From Acidiferrobacteraceae bacterium (GTDB lineage Bacteria; Pseudomonadota; Gammaproteobacteria; Arenicellales; UBA868), in assembly GCA_018698075.1 (NCBI GenBank), contig JABINT010000185.1:1-35721 (forward strand): a stretch of DNA of 35,721 nucleotides, in the 5' to 3' direction. The notes beneath the pieces are model-generated. The model saw only the letters and a program-made list of their open reading frames with translations, did no database searches and was not told where the DNA came from. The first letter of the stretch is position 1. The number at the start of each line of letters is the position of its first letter. Positions 26,197 through 35,721 of this stretch are shown here, piece after piece. A program made the position numbers and the translations under genes.

Positions 26197-26850
26197 ATGC
26201 AGACTTCATTGCAAATTGGCACTCGTGGGTGGATTTATCCCGCCTGGAATGAGGCATTTTATGATCCGGATCTGCCGGTGGAATGGCAACTGTCCTGGTA
26301 TGCTAATCATCTGCGTGCGGTACTGGTACCGGCTGATACTATGCATGAGGTGAACGTTGCAAGGGCGCAGGACTGGGTCGAGGACACGGATCCCGAGTTT
26401 CGTTTTATCGTTGAAATTGGTCCTACAGGCCCTGATGGGGGCGGGGGTCAGGCGAGAGCTTCTTTCGCCAGATCACTGGCCCAATCATTCGCCGGGCAAC
26501 TGGATGCGCTGCTTTTCACATCCCAGCCGGGCTCAGCTCCCGATTGGGCCGCACTTGACACGTTGCGCCAAGATTTTCCGCAAGTGGCGATCTGTGTCGA
26601 CGGAGTAACTGCCGATGCAATTCCGGCCGGTTTTGGTAACTGCTGGCATGTTGGCGAAGGCGCATCTTTGGTGCCCTCCCCTTACACGGTTGCTTTTTGT
26701 GCCCACGGCGCGCTACCGGTCTTGCGGGAGGTCATCCAGACAGTGCAGGACACACTGCCTGGTGGTGGCGCCCTGATACTGACCGACCCAGCGCTTGCCT
26801 ACCACCATGCCAAAGAGGCACGCATGATTGCTGACCTGCTAGACGCATGA
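26197..26850 (+). CDS. DUF72 (YecE-like) family protein, divergent
   Basis: LQIGTRGWIYPAWNEAFYDPDLPVEWQLSWYANHLRAVLVPADT resembles the DUF72 N-terminus; 4-bp overlap with the downstream permease gene. Confidence 0.55.
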   Translation: MQTSLQIGTRGWIYPAWNEAFYDPDLPVEWQLSWYANHLRAVLVPADTMHEVNVARAQDWVEDTDPEFRFIVEIGPTGPDGGGGQARASFARSLAQSFAGQLDALLFTSQPGSAPDWAALDTLRQDFPQVAICVDGVTADAIPAGFGNCWHVGEGASLVPSPYTVAFCAHGALPVLREVIQTVQDTLPGGGALILTDPALAYHHAKEARMIADLLDA

Positions 26851-29315
26851 TGGACCAGTTCGCTCGGCGCTACGATGCGTGGGTGCTCGGCCGGCCACTG
26901 CTGGTGCTACTGGCGCTGGCGCTGGTGCTGGGGTTTTTTGTCTGGCAAGCGCGTGATTTTCGCCTTGATGCCTCGGCGGATTCCTTGCTGCTGGAAGATG
27001 ATCACGATCTGCAGGTATTTCGCGATCTGTCGGATCGTTACCGCTCACGCAGTTTCCTGGTGGTTGCGCTGACTCCGCATGATGGGGTGTTTACGCCGGC
27101 AACACTCAAACGCATTGCCCGCCTGGCCGAAGATCTCGGTGCAGTGGGAGGTATTGAATCGGTGGTTTCCCTGCTTGATGCTCCGCTGTTGGCCCAGGGA
27201 GAGTCGTCTTTGATGCAGCTTAGTGGCGAGTATCGTACTCTGCGTGACACCGGGGTCGATCTCGCAAAGGCCCGCGAGGAACTGACTGCCAGCCCGGTGT
27301 TCTCCGAGCTTGTTATCAGTGTCGACGGCGCCGCCACGGCGCTTCAGTTAAACCTTGAAGATACCCCTGGTTTTCGCGAACTTCAGGATGAAAAACGAGC
27401 GCTCGCCGCACGAGTTCGTGACGGCATAGCCAGTCCTGCTGAAAGGGCGCGACTAGATCAAGTTCGACTCCAATACCGGGCGCTTAAGACAAGTGTAGAC
27501 CAGAGCAATCACGATACGATTGTTCACCTGCGCCAGGTCATGGAAGGTTACGACGATCTTGGTCAGTTGTACTTGGGCGGCGTTTCGATGATTGCTGATG
27601 ACATGATCACGTTTATCCGCAAGGATTTAATGATGTTTGGTTTTGGGGTCTTCGTTTTTCTGGTTGGCATGTTGAGCGTTATTTTCCGCTCCCCGCGCTG
27701 GGTGTTGCTGCCACTGGCCAGTTGCCTCTACGCGGGCGTGACGATGATCGGGCTGCTGGGATGGGTCGGCTGGCAGGTCACTGTGATCTCATCCAATTTC
27801 ATATCGTTGATGCTGATTCTGACCATGTCGATGAATGTGCACCTGGTGGTGCGCTACCGCCAGTTGGCTCTGGACCGGCCGGGATCATCACATCGTGAGC
27901 TGGTGCTGGCCACTATGTGCAAGATGGTGTGGCCATGCTTTTATACCGCACTGACCACTATTTTGGCCTTTGGTTCTCTGGTATTTAGCAGCATCAAGCC
28001 AGTGATCGATTTCGGCTGGATGATGTCTATCGGTCTGGCAGTGACTTTTGCTGTTTCCTTCTTGCTCTTTCCGGCGGCGCTAACCCTGCTCGGCTCGGCG
28101 CCATCCGCTGGGCGCCCCGCGCCGGCAGCCTCATTCACCGGCTGGCTGTCACACCTTGCGGCCGAACGCGGCCTTGTGGTGCTGGGAGTATCGTTCGCGC
28201 TGGCGTTGTTTAGCGCCGTGGGTATTACCCGCCTTGAGGTGGAGAACAGTTTCGTCAACTATTTCTCCACCGATACTGAGATTTATCAGGGGTTGAAATT
28301 GATCGATCGCAAACTGGGCGGGACTACACCGTTGGATGTCGTGGTGCGTTTCGAAGACGAGTCGGTGGCAGAGGCTACAAAGAGTAATGACGAGGACGAG
28401 TTGGAGTTGCTGCTGGGTAGCGTTTCACAAGGGGATCCGACGGATTACTGGTTCACGTCGCAAAAGATCGACACGATCAAGGCTGTGCATGACTTTCTTC
28501 AGAGCCGCTACGGTGTGGGCCAGGTATTGTCGCTGGCCTCGTTGATCCGGGTGGGCGAGGCGATCAGCGACGAAACCTTTGATACCTTCGAATTGGCAGT
28601 GCTGTACAAACGGATGCCTCAAGCACTCAAGGAAACGCTGCTGAGTCCATATGTTTCGATAGAGAATAACGAGGCGCGTGTAACGGCGCGAATTCGCGAC
28701 TCGCTAACCGATCTGCGCCGCAACGATCTGTTGGAGGGAATCCGTTTGGGCCTGGTCGAACAGGTGGGTTTGTCGAAGGACAGTTTCCAGTTGACCGGGT
28801 TGGCGGTACTGTACAACAACATGCTGCAGAGTCTGTACCGCTCGCAGATATTGAGCCTCGGCCTGGTGATGCTCGGCATTGCAATAATGCTGTTGATCCT
28901 GTTTCGTTCATGGAAGCTCGCTGTGATTGGTATCGTACCTAACCTGCTGGCGGCAGCGATCATCCTTGGACTGATGGGGTGGGGCGGTATCCCATTGGAT
29001 ATGATGACCATTACCATCGCTTCAATTACCCTGGGCATCGCGGTCGATAACAGCATCCATTACATCTACCGTTTTCGCGACGAGTATCCCCGTTTGGGTA
29101 ATTACGTACAGACTTTGCACTACTGTCACGCCAATATCGGCCGGGCCATCTTCTATACCGCAATCACTATCATCGCGGGCTTTTCCATACTGGTGTTGTC
29201 GAATTTTCTGCCGACAATATTCTTTGGCTTGCTTACCGCTTTGGGCATGGCCCTAGCGCTGTTTGCCGCCCTGACCTTATTGCCTCGACTGATCCTGCTG
29301 AGTCGACCTTTCTGA
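26847..29315 (+). CDS. MMPL/RND-superfamily permease (HpnN-like)
   Basis: 822 aa, two repeats each with an N-terminal TM, large periplasmic loop and a TM bundle; TM motif ITIASITLGIAVDNSIHYIYRFRDEY. Confidence 0.88.
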   Translation: MMDQFARRYDAWVLGRPLLVLLALALVLGFFVWQARDFRLDASADSLLLEDDHDLQVFRDLSDRYRSRSFLVVALTPHDGVFTPATLKRIARLAEDLGAVGGIESVVSLLDAPLLAQGESSLMQLSGEYRTLRDTGVDLAKAREELTASPVFSELVISVDGAATALQLNLEDTPGFRELQDEKRALAARVRDGIASPAERARLDQVRLQYRALKTSVDQSNHDTIVHLRQVMEGYDDLGQLYLGGVSMIADDMITFIRKDLMMFGFGVFVFLVGMLSVIFRSPRWVLLPLASCLYAGVTMIGLLGWVGWQVTVISSNFISLMLILTMSMNVHLVVRYRQLALDRPGSSHRELVLATMCKMVWPCFYTALTTILAFGSLVFSSIKPVIDFGWMMSIGLAVTFAVSFLLFPAALTLLGSAPSAGRPAPAASFTGWLSHLAAERGLVVLGVSFALALFSAVGITRLEVENSFVNYFSTDTEIYQGLKLIDRKLGGTTPLDVVVRFEDESVAEATKSNDEDELELLLGSVSQGDPTDYWFTSQKIDTIKAVHDFLQSRYGVGQVLSLASLIRVGEAISDETFDTFELAVLYKRMPQALKETLLSPYVSIENNEARVTARIRDSLTDLRRNDLLEGIRLGLVEQVGLSKDSFQLTGLAVLYNNMLQSLYRSQILSLGLVMLGIAIMLLILFRSWKLAVIGIVPNLLAAAIILGLMGWGGIPLDMMTITIASITLGIAVDNSIHYIYRFRDEYPRLGNYVQTLHYCHANIGRAIFYTAITIIAGFSILVLSNFLPTIFFGLLTALGMALALFAALTLLPRLILLSRPF

Positions 29316-29318
29316 CAC

Positions 29319-29350
29319 TGACAGCAAAATGCCATTTGTGGTCGCTGTCA
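29319..29350 (+). repeat. intercistronic inverted repeat TGACAGC-N18-GCTGTCA
   Basis: Perfect 7-bp arms between the RND and mlaC genes; no T-tract. Confidence 0.5.
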
Positions 29351-29384
29351 TAAATCCGCACAATAGCGGAACCATCCGAACTGT

Positions 29385-30041
29385 TTGAATGAACCACCTG
29401 ACTTGATTACATCTTTGTCTTTTTTGTGGCGTTGCCGTTTGTGCCCAGCGCTGGCGGGACTAGCGCTTGGCGCCATAAGTTCGGCTGTTCAGGCCGCCCC
29501 TTCTGCGGACGAGATGATTCGGTCCACCGTGTCGGGCTTGATTTTAGAGCTTAGCGAACGGCGCTTGGAGTTGGAATCCGATGAAGGGGCGTTGTACACG
29601 ATGGTTGACAAACTCGTGGTGCCGCATATTGCACTGGGCAAGGTCTCCAAGCTGATTCTGGGTAGTCACTGGAAAAGCGCCAGCGAGGTGCAGCGCCAGC
29701 ACTTTACAGTGGGTTTCAAAGATCTGCTTATTCGCAGTTACGCTACGGCGATGTTCGAGTACACCGGTCAGGAGGAACTGCGCTATCGACCTGTCAAACT
29801 AAAAGGTGGCGGGCGTATTGCTGTGGTGCCGACTGATCTCGTGATACCGGGACAGGCGCCGATTCCGGTGGATTATTACTGCCTGCTTGAGAAAAGCGGG
29901 GCCTGGAAAATTTACGACATTCAGATCGATGGGATCAGTCTGATATTGAGTTATCGCAACCAGTACGGCCAGTACATCGATACCAATGGCCTGGATGCGC
30001 TGATAGAATCACTGCAGTTAAAAACCGCTGAATTCAAGTAA
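29385..30041 (+). CDS. mlaC: MlaC/Ttg2D/HpnM-family periplasmic lipid-binding protein (TTG start, exact start uncertain)
   Basis: Signal-like N-terminus ...GLALGAISSAVQAAPSADEMIRSTVSGLI; VVPHIALGKVSKLILGSHWKSASEVQRQHFTVGFKDLLIRSYATAMFEY. Confidence 0.87.
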   Translation: MNEPPDLITSLSFLWRCRLCPALAGLALGAISSAVQAAPSADEMIRSTVSGLILELSERRLELESDEGALYTMVDKLVVPHIALGKVSKLILGSHWKSASEVQRQHFTVGFKDLLIRSYATAMFEYTGQEELRYRPVKLKGGGRIAVVPTDLVIPGQAPIPVDYYCLLEKSGAWKIYDIQIDGISLILSYRNQYGQYIDTNGLDALIESLQLKTAEFK

Positions 30042-30075
30042 AGAATTCGGGTTAATTTTTCAGGGGTTATTCAAG

Positions 30076-30312
30076 ATGGTTAGACCAGAAGACATCAAGG
30101 GCTGGATCGAGAGCAACCTTGTCGGCGCCGAGGTTGAAATATCGGGCGATGGACACCATTTTGAAGCCGAGATCGTTTGTGCTGATTTTTCGGGAAAAAA
30201 CCGGGTACAACAGCACCAGATGGTTTATGGCGCACTTGGGGATCGCATGAAGGCTGAGATCCACGCGCTGTCGATGCGGACACTGACGCCGGAAGAAAAG
30301 GCGGCACTGTAG
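30076..30312 (+). CDS. ibaG: BolA family protein (IbaG-like)
   Basis: IEISGDGHHFEAEIVCADFSGKNRVQQHQMVYGALGDRM-type BolA motif (here EVEISGDGHHFEAEIV...). Confidence 0.92.
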   Translation: MVRPEDIKGWIESNLVGAEVEISGDGHHFEAEIVCADFSGKNRVQQHQMVYGALGDRMKAEIHALSMRTLTPEEKAAL

Positions 30313-30340
30313 GGATAATCAGTAGGCACTGGACAGAAAC

Positions 30341-30358
30341 AAACAGGACAAACAGGAC
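30341..30358 (+). repeat. 9-bp tandem direct repeat (AAACAGGAC)x2 upstream of grxD
   Basis: aaacaggac|aaacaggac|aaagagaac read directly. Confidence 0.8.
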
Positions 30359-30370
30359 AAAGAGAACACT

Positions 30371-30688
30371 ATGGACGCAAATCAAAGAATCAAGGAAGTT
30401 GTAGAAGGCAATCGGGTGATGCTCTTTATGAAGGGGAATCGCGATTTTCCGCAGTGCGGGTTTTCCGGACGGGCGGTGCAGATACTGCAAGCGTTGGACA
30501 CCGAGTTTGAAACCGCCGATGTACTCGCTGATGACGAGATTCGCCAGGGCGTAAAAGACTACTCAAACTGGCCGACCGTCCCGCAACTGTACATCGGAGG
30601 TGAGTTTGTCGGCGGCAGTGACATCATGATGGAGATGTATGAAAACGGCGAGTTAAAAAAGAAGCTGGAGCAGACGCCGAGCTCATAG
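30371..30688 (+). CDS. grxD: monothiol CGFS glutaredoxin (Grx4)
   Basis: VMLFMKGNRDFPQCGFSGRAVQILQ; NWPTVPQLYIGGEFVGGSDIMMEMYENGEL. Confidence 0.95.
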   Translation: MDANQRIKEVVEGNRVMLFMKGNRDFPQCGFSGRAVQILQALDTEFETADVLADDEIRQGVKDYSNWPTVPQLYIGGEFVGGSDIMMEMYENGELKKKLEQTPSS

Positions 30689-30711
30689 CGGTTACTCAAT
30701 AGATTGCGATT

Positions 30712-32123
<1,412 letters not shown>

Positions 32124-32199
32124 CGCAGGGTAGCGCCATCTCGTCATGTCAGCATCTGATACACAGCTACCAATCGCAAACTCTGGGCTTCAGTGACGC

Positions 32200-33513
32200 G
32201 TGAGGATATTAGACGCTAACACACCCGGCTTTGATGCGGCACTTGAGGCCCTGTTGGACCGCGCCCAGTCCTTTGATGCGTCGGTGGATGAGGCGGTTCG
32301 GGACATAATCAGCTCTGTGCGTCACGAGGGTGATCAAGCGCTGCTGACCCTGACCGAGCGTTTCGATGCACTGAAACTGGATAGCGCCGAACAGCTTGAA
32401 ATACCTTCTGATCAGTGGCGCTTGGCCAGTGAGTCACTGGATCCTGAGTTGCGAGCCGCCCTGGAAACCGCAGCTGAAAGAATCCGGGAGTTTCATGAGC
32501 ATCAGCGCGAATCGTCATGGCAGTTTGAACAAGCCGACGGTACACGACTGGGTCAGCAGATCACGGCGCTGGATCGGGTGGGTTTGTACGTGCCTGGTGG
32601 CAAAGCGGCTTATCCCTCCTCGGTGTTAATGAATGCGATCCCGGCGCAGGTTGCCGGTGTTGGGGAACTCATCATGGTTGTGCCCACACCCGGTGGTGAG
32701 ATCAGCCCGGCTGTATTGGCGAGTGCACGCCTCGCGGGTGTGGATCGGTTGTTTCGCATCGGCGGCGCTCAGGCAATTGCGGCGCTGGCTTACGGCACGC
32801 ACACCGTGCCGCGGGTCGACAAGATTGTGGGCCCCGGGAATATCTATGTTGCCGCGGCAAAAAAGCAGGTATTTGGTGACGTGGGCATCGATATGATCGC
32901 TGGACCCTCAGAGGTCGTGGTGATTTGTGATGCCGGGGCTGATCCCGACTGGGTGGCGATGGATCTTTTTGCCCAGGCGGAACACGATGAGCAGGCCCAG
33001 GCTATTGCAATTTTCTTAGATAGGCGGATGTTAGAGCGGGTCGAAAAGGCGATATCCCGCCTGTTAAGCGGCATGGAACGGCGCACGATTATTGAAAAAT
33101 CCCTGGCGGGCCAGGGCGCCTTGATCGAGGTCGCTTCCATTGGCGAGGCTATTAACCTGGCAAATCGCATTGCGCCAGAACATCTGGAACTGATGGTGGC
33201 GGACCCGCAGCCATTGCTCGAGCAAGTGCGCCACGCCGGGGCGATTTTCTGTGGCTACCATAGCGGCGAGTCACTCGGTGATTACTGCGCTGGCCCAAAC
33301 CACGTACTGCCTACTGCCGGTACGGCACGATTCAGCTCCCCTCTTGGGGTCTATGATTTTCAGAAGCGCTCCAGCGTGATTCATTGCTCACCAGCAGGTG
33401 CAGCGGCATTATCACCCGTCGCATCCACTTTGGCCCGTGCCGAGAAACTGACGGCACATGCCCGATCAGCCGAGTACCGTGGCCAATCTACAGGGTCTGG
33501 TGAAGATGTCTGA
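32200..33513 (+). CDS. hisD: histidinol dehydrogenase (GTG start)
   Basis: [75 protein letters not shown]. Confidence 0.96.
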   Translation: MRILDANTPGFDAALEALLDRAQSFDASVDEAVRDIISSVRHEGDQALLTLTERFDALKLDSAEQLEIPSDQWRLASESLDPELRAALETAAERIREFHEHQRESSWQFEQADGTRLGQQITALDRVGLYVPGGKAAYPSSVLMNAIPAQVAGVGELIMVVPTPGGEISPAVLASARLAGVDRLFRIGGAQAIAALAYGTHTVPRVDKIVGPGNIYVAAAKKQVFGDVGIDMIAGPSEVVVICDAGADPDWVAMDLFAQAEHDEQAQAIAIFLDRRMLERVEKAISRLLSGMERRTIIEKSLAGQGALIEVASIGEAINLANRIAPEHLELMVADPQPLLEQVRHAGAIFCGYHSGESLGDYCAGPNHVLPTAGTARFSSPLGVYDFQKRSSVIHCSPAGAAALSPVASTLARAEKLTAHARSAEYRGQSTGSGEDV

Positions 33514-34597
33514 AAATCCAGTCTGCCAGCGTTGGATACCTTCTCGAATTCGCGAGTTGAAGGCCTATCAGGTCGCCAGTGCTCAGGGTCTCATCAAACT
33601 GGACGCGATGGAAAACCCCTACGTTTGGGATGAAGGTTTGCGGGACGCCTGGTTGGAACGGCTGGCGGGCGTGCCGCTCAACCGTTACCCCGATCCCGCT
33701 GCTGAGGCTCTGATCAATACCTTAACCAAGTGTTTCTCAGTACCGGATAAGGCGTCGCTGTTGCTGGGTAACGGTTCAGACGAGCTTATCCAGATGGTGG
33801 CTTTGGCCGTAGGTGGGCCCGGGCGGGTCATGCTGGCACCGGAGCCAAGCTTCTCGATGTATCAGGTCATCGCCAAGATCACCGGCTGTGATTATGTGGA
33901 TGTGCCCCGCCATTCGGATTTCAGCGTGGATGGTGATGCGCTATTGAGTGCAATCGATCAGCATGATCCATGTTGTGTGTTCCTGGCATGCCCCAATAAC
34001 CCCACCGGCAATTCCTGTGATCCTGCGCTGATCGAGAAGGTGGCCCGCGCCAGTAGTGGCATTGTGCTGGTCGATGAGGCCTATCATGCTTTTTGCGGCG
34101 AGTCTTTTATGGACCGCGCTGGCGCGTTGGATAACGTGCTGGTCATGCGCACGTTCTCAAAACTGGGCCTCGCCGCGCTGCGCCTGGGTTTTTTGGCAGG
34201 CCCAAAAGCGCTGGTCGACGAGATTAACAAGGTGCGCTTGCCCTATAACATCAGCGCACTGACCCAGATAACTGCCGAGTTTGCGCTGGAACATCTGAAC
34301 TGGTTTGAAGACAAAGCCCAGGCAATCTGTCACGCCCGGGACGATCTTTCTAAAGCGCTGGATGCAATGCCTGGGGTTACGGCTTATCCCAGCAAGGCTA
34401 ATTTTGTGCTCTTTCGCTTACCCACAGCTAAAGGCAATCTCGTTTTTGAGTCGCTTCGCCAGAGCGGCATTCTGGTAAAAAACCTTCACGGCGCCCACGA
34501 TGCGCTGAGCGATTGTCTTCGGGTAACCGTCAGCACGGCGTCCCAGAACCAGTTGTTTCTGGACGCTTTGACGGCATCGTTAGATGATGGCGGGTGA
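33506..34597 (+). CDS. hisC: histidinol-phosphate aminotransferase
   Basis: [52 protein letters not shown] at 33506 overlaps the hisD stop. Confidence 0.94.
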   Translation: MSENPVCQRWIPSRIRELKAYQVASAQGLIKLDAMENPYVWDEGLRDAWLERLAGVPLNRYPDPAAEALINTLTKCFSVPDKASLLLGNGSDELIQMVALAVGGPGRVMLAPEPSFSMYQVIAKITGCDYVDVPRHSDFSVDGDALLSAIDQHDPCCVFLACPNNPTGNSCDPALIEKVARASSGIVLVDEAYHAFCGESFMDRAGALDNVLVMRTFSKLGLAALRLGFLAGPKALVDEINKVRLPYNISALTQITAEFALEHLNWFEDKAQAICHARDDLSKALDAMPGVTAYPSKANFVLFRLPTAKGNLVFESLRQSGILVKNLHGAHDALSDCLRVTVSTASQNQLFLDALTASLDDGG

Positions 34598-34605
34598 CTC
34601 GGGTT

Positions 34606-34634
34606 TTGGGTGAACCCGGGTGTTTTGCTAAAAT
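34606..34634 (+). promoter_or_regulatory. putative promoter for hisB (TTGGGT-N17-TAAAAT), overlapping a terminator-like hairpin (34598-34620)
   Basis: CTCGGGTT-N7-AACCCGGG stem followed by TGTTTTG; -10-like TAAAAT with 17-bp spacing. Confidence 0.35.
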
Positions 34635-34685
34635 AGTGCCACGACGGCCTATTTCCCACCCTTTGCTCTTTTTGGTATTAGCATA

Positions 34686-35285
34686 ATGTCATCGCGTACC
34701 GCCAAAATTCATCGCGAAACCCGCGAGACTCAAATCAGCGTATCAGTCGATCTAGATGGAACTGGCGCCAGCACGGTGCAAACGGGCTTGCCTTTTTTTG
34801 ATCATATGCTCGATCAGGTAGCTCGCCATGGCCTGATTGATCTCGACATTAAGGCCAGCGGTGATCTCGATATTGATGCCCACCACACGGTCGAAGACGT
34901 CGGCATCACACTGGGACAGGCAATCGCCCAGGCCCTCGGGGAGCCCCGTGGTATCAACCGCTACGGTCACGCCTATGTACCCTTGGACGAAGCCTTAAGC
35001 CGGGCAGTGATCGATTTCTCCGGTCGGCCGGGCCTTGAGTTTCGGGTTGACTGGCCGCGTGCCCGGGTTGGGGATTTTGATGTGGATCTGCTGGGCGAGT
35101 TCTTTCAGGGTTTTTGCAACCACGCCCAGGTCACTGTGCATATCGATGCTTTGCGGGGGCGCAACACCCACCACGTAGCTGAAACGGTGTTCAAGGCTTT
35201 TGGCCGCGCGCTGCGAATGGCGCTTGCCCATGATGAGCGCCAGGGTAATACAGTGCCGTCCACCAAGGGCTCTTTGCAGGGTTAA
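34686..35285 (+). CDS. hisB: imidazoleglycerol-phosphate dehydratase
   Basis: [51 protein letters not shown]. Confidence 0.96.
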   Translation: MSSRTAKIHRETRETQISVSVDLDGTGASTVQTGLPFFDHMLDQVARHGLIDLDIKASGDLDIDAHHTVEDVGITLGQAIAQALGEPRGINRYGHAYVPLDEALSRAVIDFSGRPGLEFRVDWPRARVGDFDVDLLGEFFQGFCNHAQVTVHIDALRGRNTHHVAETVFKAFGRALRMALAHDERQGNTVPSTKGSLQG

Positions 35286-35721
35286 TGCAGCGCATCGCGG
35301 TTGTCGATCTTGGTACCGGCAATCTACATTCAGTAGCCAAGGCGCTTGAAAAAGTTGCCCCCGGTGCCAGGGTTTCGGTTACCGCAGAACACGCTCGCAT
35401 CACTGACGCCACTCATGTGGTTCTGCCCGGGCAGGGTGCCATAGGATCCTGGCTGGATGCGTTGAGCGGCGCTGGTTTGCGCGATGTGATTGCCGGCGCT
35501 ATTGAATCCCGTCCGGTGTTGGGTATTTGCCTGGGACTGCAAGCACTGTTTGATCACAGCGATGAAGATGGCGGCACGACAGGCCTGGGTATTTTGTCAG
35601 GGGCTGTGCGTCGGTTTACCCCAGTGAGTGATAGTGCCGGCCCCGCGTTGAAAGTCCCTCACATGGGGTGGAACAATGTGGCGCAGCGTTGCTTGCATCC
35701 GTTGTGGCAGGGCATTAACCA
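35285..35721 (+). CDS. hisH: imidazole glycerol phosphate synthase subunit HisH, truncated by window end
   Basis: Manual translation [24 protein letters not shown]...VLPGQGAIGSW...PVLGICLGLQALF; nucleophile Cys in GICLGLQ; 1-bp overlap with the hisB stop. Confidence 0.92.
   Translation, partial: MQRIAVVDLGTGNLHSVAKALEKVAPGARVSVTAEHARITDATHVVLPGQGAIGSWLDALSGAGLRDVIAGAIESRPVLGICLGLQALFDHSDEDGGTTGLGILSGAVRRFTPVSDSAGPALKVPHMGWNNVAQRCLHPLWQGIN

Overview
The window looks like a chromosomal segment of a sulfur-oxidising gammaproteobacterium. This is inferred from gene content; no taxonomic search was run. From left to right: (1) A tight minus-strand operon (1-2258): TauD/TfdA-like dioxygenase, 70-aa unknown, 234-aa unknown, then an edge-truncated Cas6/Cmx6-like RAMP protein. 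No CRISPR array or other cas gene is visible. (2) A near-complete oxidative (reverse) dsr operon dsrABEFHCMKLJOPNR (2725-15219), with a perfect 7-2-7 palindrome upstream of dsrA. (3) A NarX/NarL-type two-component system immediately after dsrR, where dsrS sits in Allochromatium vinosum. (4) A minus-strand lptCAB-rpoN-hpf-ptsN-rapZ-HPr-EI block ending in a stand-alone S24/LexA-like domain with an apparent Lys-to-Arg active-site change. kdsC is missing between kdsD and lptC, and LptA carries a C-terminal SH3-like extension. (5) Divergent from kdsD, at the locus that holds mlaFEDCB in E. coli, a DUF72-like protein and an MMPL/RND permease precede mlaC-ibaG-grxD-murA. (6) hisD-hisC-hisB-hisH (partial), with no hisG between murA and hisD. 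The main hypotheses are the dioxygenase/Cas6-like operon next to dsr, the NarL-like TCS plus 7-2-7 palindrome as a dsr control circuit, and the RND permease in the place of MlaFED.
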